NCBI RefSeq assembly: GCF_022267315.1
Contig: NZ_JAIKLE010000047.1
Coordinates: forward strand, 1-38,656
From: Maribellus maritimus
Lineage (GTDB): Bacteria; Bacteroidota; Bacteroidia; Bacteroidales; Prolixibacteraceae
Direction: 5' to 3'
DNA length: 38,656 nt
Positions 1 to 9,387 of the stretch are shown here, piece by piece. Each line of letters starts with the position of its first letter. The stretch's first letter is position 1. The translations under genes were made by a program, and so were the position numbers. The notes below the pieces were generated by a model. The model ran no database searches and had not been told where the DNA came from. It saw only the letters and a program-made list of their open reading frames with translations.

Positions 1-2766
1 GACCCGGCTACGGCGGGGGAAGGTAAATTCCAAATAACGTATACTTACACCGACGGAAACGGATGCGAAAACTTCGCTACTGACTCAATTACTGTGTTCG
101 AAAACGTCACAGCACTAGCAGGAAATGATATCGAACAGTGTGCTACTGATACTTTCACAATGGCAGCTACCGCCCCTGAAGTCGGAACTGGCGAATGGAC
201 TGTTACTAGTGGTTCTGCTGAAATCATCGATTCCTCCGTTTACAATACTAAAGTAATTGTGGATAAAGGAATTTCGGCAACACTCACATGGACAGTTACA
301 AACGGAGCATGCAGCGATACAGACGATGTAACTCTTATAAATAACATAACACTTTCAATCGACCCGATTGATAATGTGGAACGGTGTGATAGTTATACTT
401 TACCGGAGCTTCCCGATGGATTCGGATACTATGCACAGTCAATGGGTGTGGAACCTGTTTCCGGCACTATAACCGAAGATTCTACAATTTTTGTATATGC
501 TGCCACAGGAACGGATGACATGTGCTGGACAGAAGATACCTTTAACGTGGTGATTAATATAACTCCGGAAGTGGGTAGCTTCGACGATATACAAGCCTGT
601 GACTCATATACACTACCGGAACTCGCAATTGGAAGCTACTTCACTGCATCCATGGGACAGGGAACACAGCTTGATGCAGGTGATATTCTTACTGAAGACG
701 TTATAATATATGTTTATGCAGCAACCGGAACTGACAATATTTGCTGGGATGAAGAGTCCTTCTCTATTACAATTGTCGATTCTCCTGAAATCATCGCTTC
801 GCAGGTTTCCCATGCAGAGTGTGGTATTCCAAATAGTGGCGCAGCAACAGTCGCAGTAATTTCAGGTGGTTCAGGAAGTTATTCTTATCGGTGGGACGAA
901 GGCAGTACAACAAGAGTTGCTAATAATATATCTACCGGATTACATACTGTAACTTTAACGGATCTAATAACCGGATGTACAAATACTGCTACAGTACTAA
1001 TAACCGAACAAGATACCGAAGCTCCTACAATTATGTGTCCTGAAGATATTGATACAACAATCACTTCTGAAACATGTGAAATTGAATTAACTATACCTGT
1101 TCCGGAAGTAGAAGAGAACTGCTCTATTGCAACTGTTATCAATAATTTTAATGATTCTTCAAATTCATCGGGAATTTATCCTGTAGGAACAACAATTGTT
1201 CAATGGATTGCAACTGATGCCTCAGGGAATGCTGACACATGCGAACAAACAATTGTTGTAAAATCGGCTCCGATAGCAAACGACGACTATGCTGACGTTC
1301 CTGAAGGAACCTCGCAAACAATTGAGCCGTTAACAAATGATATAGATTGTGATAACAACATCGATACTACAACATTTACAATCATAGCAGAACCATCTCA
1401 CGGAACAGTTTCTGAGATTGATTTAGAAAATGGCACTTTCATTTATACACCGGAAGACGGTTTTTCCGGAGCCGATACATTACAGTATTCAATCTGTGAT
1501 AAAGACAATCTCTGCGATGAAGCCTTGATTATTATCAATGTTACAACAGTTAATGAGCCTCCGGTTGCAATTGACGACACCATATTAGTAGGAAACTGTG
1601 GTGGAGAAATCACCTTCGATGTAACTCTGAATGACTATGACCCGGATGGTGATAAGTTAACTGTTCCGGAAATTATCGGCTCGGTAGAAAACGGGACACT
1701 TGTTCAGAATGAAGATGGTACATTTACCTACACACCGGAAGATGGTTTTATAGGTACGGTTCAGTTCACCTACGAAATATGCGATTCTGAAAATCCAGAA
1801 GTTGCTTTATGTGACCAGGCTCTTATTACAATTGATGTTATGCTTGATACAGACTGTGACCAGGTACCGGATGAAATAGACATCGATGACGACAACGATG
1901 GTATTCTCGATATTGACGAAACATTTACAGCTGATACAGATGGTGACGGTATTCCGAACTACTTAGATATCGATTCCGATAATGACGGAATCATCGACAA
2001 CATTGAAGGACAGGCAGAAGGTACCTACAGGGCACCTGTTTGGAGCGATTCGGATGGAGACGGATGGGACGACCAGTACGACCCGGATAGCGGCGGTACA
2101 TATTTCGACCGAGCAGACACTGATAACGATGGAGACCCTGATTTTATTGACACCGATGCGGACGACGATGGCATAGACGATTATATCGAAGGATTCGACA
2201 TGGAAGACGAAAATGGAGTAATTGACAGTATTCCTGAAATCTTTGCTGCCGGAACAGATACAGACCTCGACGGACTGGATGACAACTATGATAACATTGA
2301 CGGATGGGAAATCTACAATAATCCAATTGGTGGAAATGCGCCACTTCCTGACCATGATGGTGATGGCGTAAGAGCGTGGAGAGACTCCGACGACAAACCA
2401 GTAATAACTGATCCTCCGTTAGCAAGGGGATGCGAACTCATCGTTCCCAACGGTTTTTCACCAAATAATGATGGAGTAAACGATTTCTTCAAAGTAGTAT
2501 TTGAATGTGAAGAGGGAGAGCAAACATTTGGCGAGATTTATCCTGACGCTAAGCTTTACATTTATAACCGCTGGGGAAACCTGCTCTACGAACAGGAACA
2601 CTACGGAAACACCAATCTACTTGGTAATACCGATGCATGGTGGGATGGATACTCTGAAAATACTTTAACCGTTGGAAACAGTAAAGTCCCAAGTGGTACT
2701 TACGTATTCATTCTGGTTCTGGAAGGAAATGATGTCCGTAAAGGTACTGTATTCGTTAACTATTAA
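1..2766 (+). CDS. Large secreted surface protein with T9SS gliding-type C-terminal domain (5' end missing)
   Basis: The reading frame is open from base 1, so the start is outside the window; 921 residues are visible. Two homologous ~65-residue modules (about nt 376-560 and 590-775) share CDSYTLPEL and [10 protein letters not shown] motifs. They are followed by an HYR-like domain (about nt 1020-1260), two Ig-like/cadherin-like repeats with TFxYTPEDGF motifs (about 1270-1840), and Asp-rich thrombospondin type-3-like calcium-binding repeats (about 1850-2300, with many DxDxDG runs). The end (about 2430-2766) is a typical CHU_C domain ([37 protein letters not shown]). That domain is the sorting signal for export by the type IX secretion system, so the product is probably a cell-surface adhesin or scaffold. 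PorP/SprF and OmpA-family genes follow directly, the usual companion arrangement. The ligand cannot be inferred. Confidence 0.88.
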   Translation, partial: DPATAGEGKFQITYTYTDGNGCENFATDSITVFENVTALAGNDIEQCATDTFTMAATAPEVGTGEWTVTSGSAEIIDSSVYNTKVIVDKGISATLTWTVTNGACSDTDDVTLINNITLSIDPIDNVERCDSYTLPELPDGFGYYAQSMGVEPVSGTITEDSTIFVYAATGTDDMCWTEDTFNVVINITPEVGSFDDIQACDSYTLPELAIGSYFTASMGQGTQLDAGDILTEDVIIYVYAATGTDNICWDEESFSITIVDSPEIIASQVSHAECGIPNSGAATVAVISGGSGSYSYRWDEGSTTRVANNISTGLHTVTLTDLITGCTNTATVLITEQDTEAPTIMCPEDIDTTITSETCEIELTIPVPEVEENCSIATVINNFNDSSNSSGIYPVGTTIVQWIATDASGNADTCEQTIVVKSAPIANDDYADVPEGTSQTIEPLTNDIDCDNNIDTTTFTIIAEPSHGTVSEIDLENGTFIYTPEDGFSGADTLQYSICDKDNLCDEALIIINVTTVNEPPVAIDDTILVGNCGGEITFDVTLNDYDPDGDKLTVPEIIGSVENGTLVQNEDGTFTYTPEDGFIGTVQFTYEICDSENPEVALCDQALITIDVMLDTDCDQVPDEIDIDDDNDGILDIDETFTADTDGDGIPNYLDIDSDNDGIIDNIEGQAEGTYRAPVWSDSDGDGWDDQYDPDSGGTYFDRADTDNDGDPDFIDTDADDDGIDDYIEGFDMEDENGVIDSIPEIFAAGTDTDLDGLDDNYDNIDGWEIYNNPIGGNAPLPDHDGDGVRAWRDSDDKPVITDPPLARGCELIVPNGFSPNNDGVNDFFKVVFECEEGEQTFGEIYPDAKLYIYNRWGNLLYEQEHYGNTNLLGNTDAWWDGYSENTLTVGNSKVPSGTYVFILVLEGNDVRKGTVFVNY

Positions 2767-2791
2767 TTAATCCATTAAAAAACACAAAGAG

Positions 2792-3754
2792 ATGAAAACT
2801 TTATTTAGCAAAATACAACATTTACTAAAGATGAACACTTGTGCAAAATGGATAGCAGGCTTGCTTTTTCTGATAAGCAGCACAGTTTACGCTCAACAGG
2901 AACCGATGTATACACAGTACATGTTCAACACACAAACGATAAATCCTGCTTATACCGGCACATGGGAATCGATGGGATTTATGGTTTTGGCTCGTGAGCA
3001 ATGGACTGGCTTTGAAAACGCTCCTTCAACTCAAACATTCACTTTTCAAACTTTGGGCAAGAATGAAAAAGTTGGATTGGGATTAAGTATAATTCATGAT
3101 AAATTTGGTTTGGAAAAGAGGTTGGCTGTTTACGGTGATTACTCTTACCTTGTTAAATTTGATGATGAATTGAAACTGCGTTTGGGCTTGAAAGCTGGTT
3201 TTTCAAATTATTCAAATAATCTGAATGATTATACCGTCATCGACGGCGGAGACCAAATGTTTCAGGGCGAAATAGACACGAAGTTTATGCCCAATTTTGG
3301 TGTAGGAGCATTCCTTTATAAAGACAAATATTATATCGGTTTGTCAACACCAAAAATTATACAGACAGATTTTAAGAATAATTATAACAATTATTCAACT
3401 AAAGCTGAGATGCGCCACTTCTACTTAATCGGAGGATATGTTTTCGATTTATCGGATAACCTGAGGTTCAAACCCACTGTTTTAACGAAAGTGGCAGGAG
3501 GTACTCCGGCACAATTCGATTTTTCAGCAAATTTTCTGATTGCTGACAGGGTTTGGCTTGGAGGAATGTACCGAACGGGAGATTCATTTGGTTTTATTGC
3601 ACAATGGCTTATTGACAAAAAGCTGCGTTTGGGGTATGCTGTTGATTTTACAACATCCCAACTTCAGAAATATCAGGATGGTACACACGAAATAATGATT
3701 TCGTATGAATTAAGATTCTTAAAAGAAAAATTTGTATCACCAAGATACTTTTAG
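2792..3754 (+). CDS. PorP/SprF family type IX secretion membrane protein
   Basis: This 320-residue protein has a signal peptide (hydrophobic segment IAGLLFLISSTVYAQ, about residues 14-30). The mature start QQEPMYTQYMFNTQTINPAYTG is the hallmark of the PorP/SprF family, outer-membrane beta-barrels that work with T9SS cargo. The remainder alternates in a beta-barrel-like way and ends YELRFLKEKFVSPRYF. The ATG at 2792 is 25 bp after the stop of the adhesin gene, so the two are probably co-transcribed. An internal ATG at 2831 would shorten the signal peptide n-region but is also possible. Each PorP/SprF is usually dedicated to the CHU_C protein encoded beside it, here the upstream gene; that pairing is inference from family knowledge. 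Confidence 0.9.
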   Translation: MKTLFSKIQHLLKMNTCAKWIAGLLFLISSTVYAQQEPMYTQYMFNTQTINPAYTGTWESMGFMVLAREQWTGFENAPSTQTFTFQTLGKNEKVGLGLSIIHDKFGLEKRLAVYGDYSYLVKFDDELKLRLGLKAGFSNYSNNLNDYTVIDGGDQMFQGEIDTKFMPNFGVGAFLYKDKYYIGLSTPKIIQTDFKNNYNNYSTKAEMRHFYLIGGYVFDLSDNLRFKPTVLTKVAGGTPAQFDFSANFLIADRVWLGGMYRTGDSFGFIAQWLIDKKLRLGYAVDFTTSQLQKYQDGTHEIMISYELRFLKEKFVSPRYF

Positions 3755-3824
3755 AAGTATATCTTATTTAATTAGCCAAAATGCAGAATAAAAAATGAAA
3801 AAATCAATCTTAAAAACAAGAAAA

Positions 3825-5372
3825 ATGAAAAAAGTGTTTTTACTACTATTAGCTGCTTTACCTTTTTTCGGATTTGCTCAGAATGATTGTGATTTCTTCG
3901 ATCATACAACAATTCAAATTGAAAAAACCAACATAAACACTTCTGCCAGTGATTATGGGCCTTCGTTTGTTGAAAATGAACTATGGTATTCCGCCTTCAC
4001 CGATGAAGAAATCAGCAAATTATCAACAGGTGAATCAAAAGATATATTTTACAATCTTTTTGTTACAGCTTTAAATTCAAATGGTGATTTACAGGGAGGG
4101 AAAAAGACAGAACTTGAAAAAATCAGTTCTGACTATCATGCCGGGCCGGTTTCTTATTGCCCGACGACCAAAGAACTTTTTGTTACGTTGAGCAACTATG
4201 ATAATCCAGAAATTAAAAACAAATTGTACAGGAAAGCCAATGTACATCTGAAAACAATTGTTGCAAAAAAAGTGAACGGCACGTGGAACTTAGTTGAAAA
4301 ACTGCCATTTAACGATGCTACATATTCGGTTGGTCATCCGGCAATTACAGCAGGAGGAAAGGTTTTATATTTTGTTTCTGATATGCCCGGAGGTCAGGGT
4401 GGAACAGATATCTATAAATCAGTAAAAGAAAATGGTATTTGGGGAGAACCTGTTAACCTGGGAGCTACAATTAATACTTCAGGAAATGAAATGTTTCCTT
4501 ATGTTTATCAGAATGAGATACTGTTTTTCGCTTCATCTGGGATTAATGCATCAAAAGATGATTTGGACATCTATTATTCATGTTTCTCAGGCGACAGTTT
4601 TACTGCACCTGTTGCGCTAAATGAATTGAATACAAACGCCGACGATTTTGGGTTGGTTATTCACAAAGATGCTAAAGTAGGTTATTTTGTTTCAAAAAAA
4701 GACGGCGGTCAGGGTGATGATGATATCTACAAAGTAATCTTTGACAAAGGCGAATACAAACTTGAATTACTGGTTCGCGATAAAAAAACACAGGAAGCAA
4801 TTCCATCCGCAGCAGTATCATTTAGCGATGGCGAAAAATTGGCTACAAATGCTGAAGGTATTATAACCCGTGATCTTGATTATGAAACAAAATATACCGC
4901 TACTTCTGAATTAGAGGGATATATGAATGAATCCATTTCATTTTCCACAGCAGGAGAAGAATATGGCATAATGAAGCTGATTATTAATGTTGAGAAAGTT
5001 GAAGTAGGACAAAAATTTGTAATGGAAAACATCTTTTATGATTTCGACAAGTGGGATATTTTGCCGGCCTCGGAGATTGAACTGGATAAACTGGTGAAAG
5101 TAATGGAAGATAATCCGAGCTGGAAGGTTGAACTGGGTTCGCATACCGACAGCAGAGGAAGCGACGCTTACAATGAAAAACTTAGCCAGAAACGTTCAGA
5201 ATCAGCCGTTAGTTACATTGTATCAAAAGGTATTTCCCGCGACAGAATAATTGCCAAAGGTTACGGCGAAACTCAACTGGTTAATCAATGCGATGACGGA
5301 GTTCCGTGTTCAGACGAAGAACACCAGATGAACCGCAGAACCGAATTTAAGATCCTTGGAATGGATAAATAG
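3825..5372 (+). CDS. OmpA-family outer-membrane protein with PD40-like propeller repeats
   Basis: The start chosen is the ATG at 3825, which gives a clean signal peptide (MKKVFLLLLAALPFFGFAQ) and 515 residues; an ATG at 3795 would add ten basic residues. The central part has WD40/PD40-like repeats (YFVSDMPGGQGGTDIY, FFASSG, GYFVSKKDGGQGDDDIY) and a short carboxypeptidase-regulatory-like segment. The C-terminus is an OmpA peptidoglycan-binding domain (IFYDFDKWDILPAS, GSHTDSRGSDAYNEKLSQKR, MNRRTEFKI). Proteins of this architecture sit with PorP/SprF and CHU_C genes and anchor T9SS components to the peptidoglycan (PorE-like). It is the last gene of the operon and is followed by a hairpin terminator at 5434. 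Confidence 0.9.
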   Translation: MKKVFLLLLAALPFFGFAQNDCDFFDHTTIQIEKTNINTSASDYGPSFVENELWYSAFTDEEISKLSTGESKDIFYNLFVTALNSNGDLQGGKKTELEKISSDYHAGPVSYCPTTKELFVTLSNYDNPEIKNKLYRKANVHLKTIVAKKVNGTWNLVEKLPFNDATYSVGHPAITAGGKVLYFVSDMPGGQGGTDIYKSVKENGIWGEPVNLGATINTSGNEMFPYVYQNEILFFASSGINASKDDLDIYYSCFSGDSFTAPVALNELNTNADDFGLVIHKDAKVGYFVSKKDGGQGDDDIYKVIFDKGEYKLELLVRDKKTQEAIPSAAVSFSDGEKLATNAEGIITRDLDYETKYTATSELEGYMNESISFSTAGEEYGIMKLIINVEKVEVGQKFVMENIFYDFDKWDILPASEIELDKLVKVMEDNPSWKVELGSHTDSRGSDAYNEKLSQKRSESAVSYIVSKGISRDRIIAKGYGETQLVNQCDDGVPCSDEEHQMNRRTEFKILGMDK

Positions 5373-5428
5373 AAATTGAAATAATATCCGTTTGTTTAGT
5401 AATAAATAAAATTTATGTAACCCATTTA

Positions 5429-5653
5429 TTACGACCCAAAGTCCAGCTTTTTTTGCAGGTCTTTGGGTTTTGTTTTTTTGTGCTCTTCCACCAGTTGGTC
5501 TATTTCTGGTAAACAACGCCCACATGTTGTTCCCGCCTTAATAATATTTTGGATATCTTCTGTTGAATCAGCTCCTTTTTTAAGCAATTCAACAATTTCC
5601 TTTTCTTCTACCAAATTACAAATACAAACAAGTTTTCTTGCCACTATTTCCAA
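5429..5653 (-). CDS. BFD-like [2Fe-2S]-binding protein
   Basis: A small protein of 74 residues if it starts at TTG 5653, or 71 if at GTG 5644. The second option makes a TAGTG overlap with the ancestral stop of the upstream yjbQ-like gene, which favours it. The Cys pattern VCICN...TCGRCLP (CxC followed about 30 residues later by CxxC) matches the BFD-like [2Fe-2S] domain of bacterioferritin-associated ferredoxins and NifU/NirB central domains. The helical stretch between them ([26 protein letters not shown]) fits the same fold. No partner bacterioferritin gene is visible nearby. The exact electron partner is unknown. The 3' end carries the terminator of the opposite operon. Confidence 0.75.
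   Translation of the reverse strand: MEIVARKLVCICNLVEEKEIVELLKKGADSTEDIQNIIKAGTTCGRCLPEIDQLVEEHKKTKPKDLQKKLDFGS
5434..5480 (+). terminator. Intrinsic terminator of the T9SS operon, inside the convergent gene
   Basis: ACCCAAAG (5434-5441) and CTTTGGGT (5461-5468) form a perfect 8-bp stem with a 19-nt loop. A T-rich run (TTTGTTTTTTT) follows on the plus strand. It ends the rightward T9SS operon but lies within the last codons of the leftward BFD-like gene, so the convergent genes overlap in transcription. Confidence 0.7.
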
Positions 5654-6058
5654 GTTTCAATTATTGTTACTACAATATTTCTTTCTTTTCGGGGGCCGTC
5701 AAATTCACACAGAAAAATGTTTTGCCAGGTTGAAAGCCCCATCTTTCCATCTATTATCGGGATACTTTCTTTCACCCGGTCCTACAATTCCTGCTTTTAA
5801 ATGAGAATCGCCATTGTTATCCTGTGCGTCGTGTTGCCACACTCCATGCGGAATTAATTTCCGGAACAGATTAACCACATCATTTTGAACTGAATCATCC
5901 CAATTTTCCTGAATCATTATTCCGGCAGTGGCTCCCTGCACATAAACATTTACCAGCCCGGCTTCAACAGAGCTTTGCCTGACAACATCTGCAACTTTCG
6001 AAGTGATATCAACCAGAATATCATGTTGAGGAGTTGACACTTTGATAATTTTCTGCAT
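5644..6058 (-). pseudogene. YjbQ (UPF0047) family protein, frameshifted near the C-terminus
   Basis: The intact frame runs from ATG 6058 to a TGA at 5705 (117 residues) and carries YjbQ family motifs ([29 protein letters not shown]). After GPGER it becomes unrelated sequence. The next frame restores the family ending exactly: [28 protein letters not shown] and on to a TAG at 5644-5646. Removing one A in the A/G-rich run complementary to 5765-5773 rejoins the two parts to about 138 residues, the normal family length. Family members have thiamine-phosphate-synthase-like side activity, but the physiological role is uncertain. The ATG overlaps the HD gene stop (TAATG), so this is the middle gene of a three-gene operon. 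A sequencing error and a true mutation are equally compatible with the data. Confidence 0.8.
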
Positions 6059-6843
6059 TATTTCATCATTTTATTTTCGGCAAACACCTTAACCTTTCTG
6101 TATATATCAATAATTCTGTCACTTTTTGATGTCGACTCATAAATCTTCTCAAGATATCTCTTTTCTAAAACATACTCAACTGAAGCCTTAAAGTTCAAAT
6201 CAAATATCCACGACATTTGCATAATCTTCACATCAAGCTCCGAAGCAACATTCTTTTTGGAAACCAGTTTTCCGGCAAGAATCTCCTTGGCCACAGCATC
6301 CGAAACCCATGCAGACTTTGGCAATTCCCAGGTTAAGGTGTGATTTGGCGCCGCGTTCCTGTTTGAGTAATAATCTGTCAATACCTTCAGAATATCCAGT
6401 TTGTCAGCGTCCCGGAGTATTTTGGCATGCAGCAGTTCCTGCTCACTCAACTTTTTAGGAATTTCAAATTTATTGTGCGCTAAAATGGCCGAATAAATTA
6501 CATTTTCTTCGCCGCAGCCCAACTGTTCCGGGATCCTTTCCTTTTTAAGGACTTCAACACCCAGTTCTGCATGATCGACTGATTTTGAATCGTTAAATGT
6601 ATTATATTGTACCAACTGCGGAAAACGCCCAATGTCGTGAAACATGGCAATGATAAATGCTAATCTTTTATCTTTCTCCGGAAGTTCCAACTTCTCTGAT
6701 AAGCCCAAAGCATTCTCCGCAACTCGTTTGGAATGGTTTTGTTTGATAACAAAATTATTCTCCTGTTCTTCACGCAAGTCTTTAAAACTCTCAATATATG
6801 AGTTTAAAAATTTTATTGAAAGGTTAACTCCATCTTCATTCAT
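6058..6843 (-). CDS. HD-domain phosphohydrolase
   Basis: A 261-residue protein with metal-binding HD-superfamily features: H37 (NHSKRVAENA), then H69-D70 in IAMFHDIGRFPQ, a later AHNKFEIP motif, and LRDADKLDILKVL as the distal Asp. The family hydrolyses phosphate esters, often nucleotides; the substrate cannot be assigned. The frame extends upstream to 6909, but a consensus -7 box for this strand (6868-6875) lies inside that extension, so the ATG at 6843 is the start. The stop overlaps the next gene by one base (TAATG). Confidence 0.8.
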   Translation of the reverse strand: MNEDGVNLSIKFLNSYIESFKDLREEQENNFVIKQNHSKRVAENALGLSEKLELPEKDKRLAFIIAMFHDIGRFPQLVQYNTFNDSKSVDHAELGVEVLKKERIPEQLGCGEENVIYSAILAHNKFEIPKKLSEQELLHAKILRDADKLDILKVLTDYYSNRNAAPNHTLTWELPKSAWVSDAVAKEILAGKLVSKKNVASELDVKIMQMSWIFDLNFKASVEYVLEKRYLEKIYESTSKSDRIIDIYRKVKVFAENKMMK

Positions 6844-6867
6844 AATATCCTCACTAAAAATACAAGG

Positions 6868-6875
6868 CAAAAGTA
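6868..6875 (-). promoter_or_regulatory. Bacteroidota -7 box for the HD/YjbQ/BFD operon
   Basis: On the minus strand this reads TACTTTTG, a perfect TAnnTTTG. It is 24 bp upstream of the ATG at 6843. No convincing -33 TTTG was seen at the usual distance. Confidence 0.5.
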
Positions 6876-6979
6876 AAAATATCTGATATGAGGAAAACCT
6901 CCAAGTCATTTATTTTATCAACAGCCGGAATTTGATTAACGAAAATTCTATGATAATGCGATAAAAAACGGAATTTTAC

Positions 6980-6987
6980 TATTTTTG
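6980..6987 (+). promoter_or_regulatory. -7 box of the tRNA-Arg promoter
   Basis: TATTTTTG matches TAnnTTTG perfectly and ends 15 bp before the tRNA 5' end. A clear -33 element is not visible. Confidence 0.5.
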
Positions 6988-7002
6988 CACCACCATAAAA
7001 AA

Positions 7003-7074
7003 GGTCCCATAGTTCAATGGATAGAATATCAGATTCCGGTTCTGACGATCTGGGTTCGAATCCCGGTGGGATCA
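7003..7074 (+). tRNA. tRNA-Arg (anticodon CCG)
   Basis: A complete cloverleaf is visible. The acceptor stem is GGTCCCA/TGGGATC with discriminator A (CCA not encoded). The anticodon stem TCAGA/TCTGA encloses the loop TTCCGGT, giving anticodon CCG. The T arm is CTGGG-TTCGAAT-CCCGG. It stands directly upstream of a tyrosine recombinase, so its 3' half is the likely attachment site of the integrated element. Confidence 0.95.
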
Positions 7075-7361
7075 CTGAATTACAATTCAATTTTCAACAA
7101 AAGCACTTAAAATCAATAACTTAAGTGCTTTTTCATTTTGCGAAAAATGCAAAAAACGGCTTTAAAAACCATATAAAAAGGGACTAAATCGAGACCCATC
7201 GTAAAAAATGCCAAACAGGTCTCGCTAAAAGCCATAACTTTCTGATTATTAAATATAAATTGATTTGTTTTGACTCGTTTTGCTGTTTTAAAATTGCCTT
7301 AAAAACAATAGTTTTAAACCATCACGCGAGACCATTTTTTGAACATAAAAATGTAGAAAGA
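7050..7361 (+). other. Probable attL / integrase arm-site region of the ICE
   Basis: This stretch between the tRNA 3' half and the integrase start has no gene. It carries three copies of a short motif: CGAGACC (7190-7196), its inverse GGTCTCGC (7218-7225) and GCGAGACC (7326-7333). It also has A-rich AAAAATGC words at 7143-7150 and 7204-7211. Repeated short sites next to a tyrosine recombinase gene are typical of arm-type integrase or excisionase binding sites. The core crossover site is not identifiable without the right end or an empty site. Confidence 0.45.
7101..7133 (+). terminator. Intrinsic terminator downstream of tRNA-Arg
   Basis: AAGCACTTAA (7101-7110) and TTAAGTGCTT (7121-7130) form a perfect 10-bp stem with a 10-nt loop, followed by TTT. 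If the element joined within the tRNA, this terminator is supplied by the element. Confidence 0.75.
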
Positions 7362-8564
7362 ATGAGAGTTGCAATTATTTTTCGGTTAAAAAGGTCAAAA
7401 GCCAGGTCGGACGGGAATTGCCCGGTTTATGTCAGGTGTACCTGCAACGGGGAACGTTTCGAGTTATCAACAGGAATATTCCTGCCAACAGAATCCTGGG
7501 ATGAAAACCTCCAACGAATAAAAGGAAAGTCAGTGGAAACAAAATTCCTGAACAACCGGATAGAAAAAATCAGGGTTAAAATCCAGGACATTTATAACCA
7601 GTTGGACTCCAAAGGTTCTCCTTTTGGAGCTCTAAACATTAAAAACAAACTTTTGGGATTCAAAGAAGAAAAAGGACTGGCAGAAGTTTATCAGATGGTC
7701 ATAGATGGTGTCGAAGCAAGGCTGGGCAAGGACTTTTCTTATGGTACATTAAAACATTACAGGACTACCATCAAAAGAATAAAAGAATTTATTTTTACCA
7801 CTTACCGTAGAAAAGATATTGATTTATCGATGGTCGATTTCAGTTTCATAAACAAATATGATATTTTCCTAAAATCAAAAAAGTTTAAACTAAAACCAAA
7901 CACTGTTTCAGGATACCATAAACATCTCAGAAAAGTATTAAATACTGCTATTGCCATGAACTATTTACAGAGGAATCCTTATAACTCTTTCAAAATTAAA
8001 CATTACCAGACAAACAGGGATTACCTTAGCCTGTTTGAATTGTCACAAATCAGAAACAAGAAAATCAGTGTGGAAAGATTAAATATGATAAGAGATATAT
8101 TTATTTTCAGCTGTTATACCGGACTTTCTTATGCTGACATTGCCAAATTAAAAGAGGAACATGTTTATACTGGTGATGATGGAGAAAGATGGATAATAAT
8201 AGACAGGTCAAAAACAAGAAACAGGTGCAGAATCCCCCTCCTCCCCTGTGCCAGGGAAATTCTTGATAAATATTCTGAATACCCGGAGAATAATACCAAA
8301 GGACTATTATTACCGGTAAAATCGAACCAAAAAATGAATGAATACCTTAAAGAGTTGGCAGACATTTGTGGAATACAAAAGAATCTTTCAATGCACGTGG
8401 CCAGGCATACCTTCGCCACTTCGGTAACGCTTTCTAACGGTGTCCCAATTGAAACGGTTTCAAAAATGCTGGGACATAATTCGTTAAAAACAACCCAAAT
8501 TTATGCCAGAATTGTGGACAAGAAAATTGCAGAGGATATGAAAAAATTGAAGGAGATAATGTAA
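7362..8564 (+). CDS. Tyrosine recombinase (ICE integrase)
   Basis: A 400-residue site-specific integrase. The start is the ATG at 7362 (MRVAIIFRLKRSKARSDG); upstream codons to 7260 look non-coding. Domains in order are an N-terminal arm-DNA-binding domain (about 1-90), an SAM-like core-binding domain (about 105-210) and a catalytic domain. Catalytic residues visible are K284 (RSKTRNRCR), H345-x-x-R348-H (HVARHTFATS), H372 (LGHNSLKTT) and nucleophile Y381 (QIYARI). The position of the first catalytic Arg is Ser256 (CYTGLSYADI), a substitution also known for IntDOT of CTnDOT. It acts at the adjacent tRNA-Arg and repeat-rich region to integrate and excise the element. It is the left-most gene of the ICE. 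Confidence 0.93.
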   Translation: MRVAIIFRLKRSKARSDGNCPVYVRCTCNGERFELSTGIFLPTESWDENLQRIKGKSVETKFLNNRIEKIRVKIQDIYNQLDSKGSPFGALNIKNKLLGFKEEKGLAEVYQMVIDGVEARLGKDFSYGTLKHYRTTIKRIKEFIFTTYRRKDIDLSMVDFSFINKYDIFLKSKKFKLKPNTVSGYHKHLRKVLNTAIAMNYLQRNPYNSFKIKHYQTNRDYLSLFELSQIRNKKISVERLNMIRDIFIFSCYTGLSYADIAKLKEEHVYTGDDGERWIIIDRSKTRNRCRIPLLPCAREILDKYSEYPENNTKGLLLPVKSNQKMNEYLKELADICGIQKNLSMHVARHTFATSVTLSNGVPIETVSKMLGHNSLKTTQIYARIVDKKIAEDMKKLKEIM

Positions 8565-8662
8565 ATAAGTATTAGCAAAATTGCTTGTTCTCAATATGGA
8601 ACCTTGTGATTTTTGTACTATTATCTTGATCTATAGCATGAAGGATATATAACCTAATTTTA

Positions 8663-8670
8663 TACATTTG
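8663..8670 (+). promoter_or_regulatory. -7 box upstream of the ECF sigma gene
   Basis: TACATTTG fits TAnnTTTG exactly and lies 21 bp before the ATG at 8692. The -33 element is not clear. It would give the sigma gene its own housekeeping promoter, separate from the integrase. Confidence 0.45.
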
Positions 8671-8691
8671 TTTTTTTAATAAACTTTATGA

Positions 8692-9276
8692 ATGCAGATA
8701 AACGAAGACAATATATATGTAGAATATCTAAAAAAAAGCGACATTGTTGGATTTGACGCCTTATTCCACAAATACTCGAAAAGTCTTTATGCTTTTACTT
8801 TAAGTATCACGCGTGATTCGTTTGCAGCAGAAGAATTGACCCAGCTCGTTTTTATGAAGGTATGGGAAAAGAGAGCCCTGATAAACGAACATCTTTCTTT
8901 TAAATCATTTTTATTTTCCATAGCATACAATGAAACCATTTCATGGCTTAGAAAAGAAAAATCAGAAAAAAGAAGGATAAACGAATTTGCACAAAAATCA
9001 GGAACAATTACAAATGAAACTGAGTTAACGGTAGAGTTCAGGAATATTGAAGGATTGGCCAACCAATTGATCGAGGAAATGCCTGAAAAACGAAAAGAAA
9101 TTTTTAAGTTAAGCCGTATTAATGGATTTTCGAATAAAGAAATCGCTGAAAAACTTGGAATTTCTGTCCGTACCGTTGAAAACCAGATAAGCTCGGCACT
9201 GAGATACCTTCGGGAAAAGCTTGAGAAACATCAGATACTGGGATTGTTATTTTTCTTTATCATGTTCCATCAATAA
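8692..9276 (+). CDS. ECF-family RNA polymerase sigma factor (PUL regulator)
   Basis: A 194-residue sigma-70 family protein of the extracytoplasmic-function group. Region 2 is seen at about residues 20-65 (FDALFHKYSKSLYAFTL, AAEELTQLVFMKVWEKR). Region 4 helix-turn-helix is at about 135-180 (LSRINGFSNKEIAEKLGIS, RTVENQISSALRYLREKL). The hydrophobic tail (GLLFFFIMFHQ) is common in the Bacteroidota PUL subgroup. With the FecR gene that follows and the SusC carrying an STN domain, it forms a trans-envelope switch: ligand import through SusC relieves FecR and frees this sigma factor to transcribe susC and downstream genes. That mechanism is known for the family and inferred here. Confidence 0.9.
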   Translation: MQINEDNIYVEYLKKSDIVGFDALFHKYSKSLYAFTLSITRDSFAAEELTQLVFMKVWEKRALINEHLSFKSFLFSIAYNETISWLRKEKSEKRRINEFAQKSGTITNETELTVEFRNIEGLANQLIEEMPEKRKEIFKLSRINGFSNKEIAEKLGISVRTVENQISSALRYLREKLEKHQILGLLFFFIMFHQ

Positions 9277-9387
9277 CCCAGGTTAGGGCAAATATCCCGG
9301 TCCCCCCATTTTTTTTTATTTCCGGATAGGTGTTTATTCCTTTGGGGTTCGTAGTATATTAAAAACAGGGCATAAACAGCATTCTTT

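Noticed and set aside
6844..6909. Upstream start for the HD protein
   Set aside because: A perfect -7 promoter box for this strand lies inside the extension.
7260..7361. Longer N-terminus for the integrase
   Set aside because: The extension lies in the repeat-rich att region and contains one of the GCGAGACC copies; family members begin near MRVAIIF.
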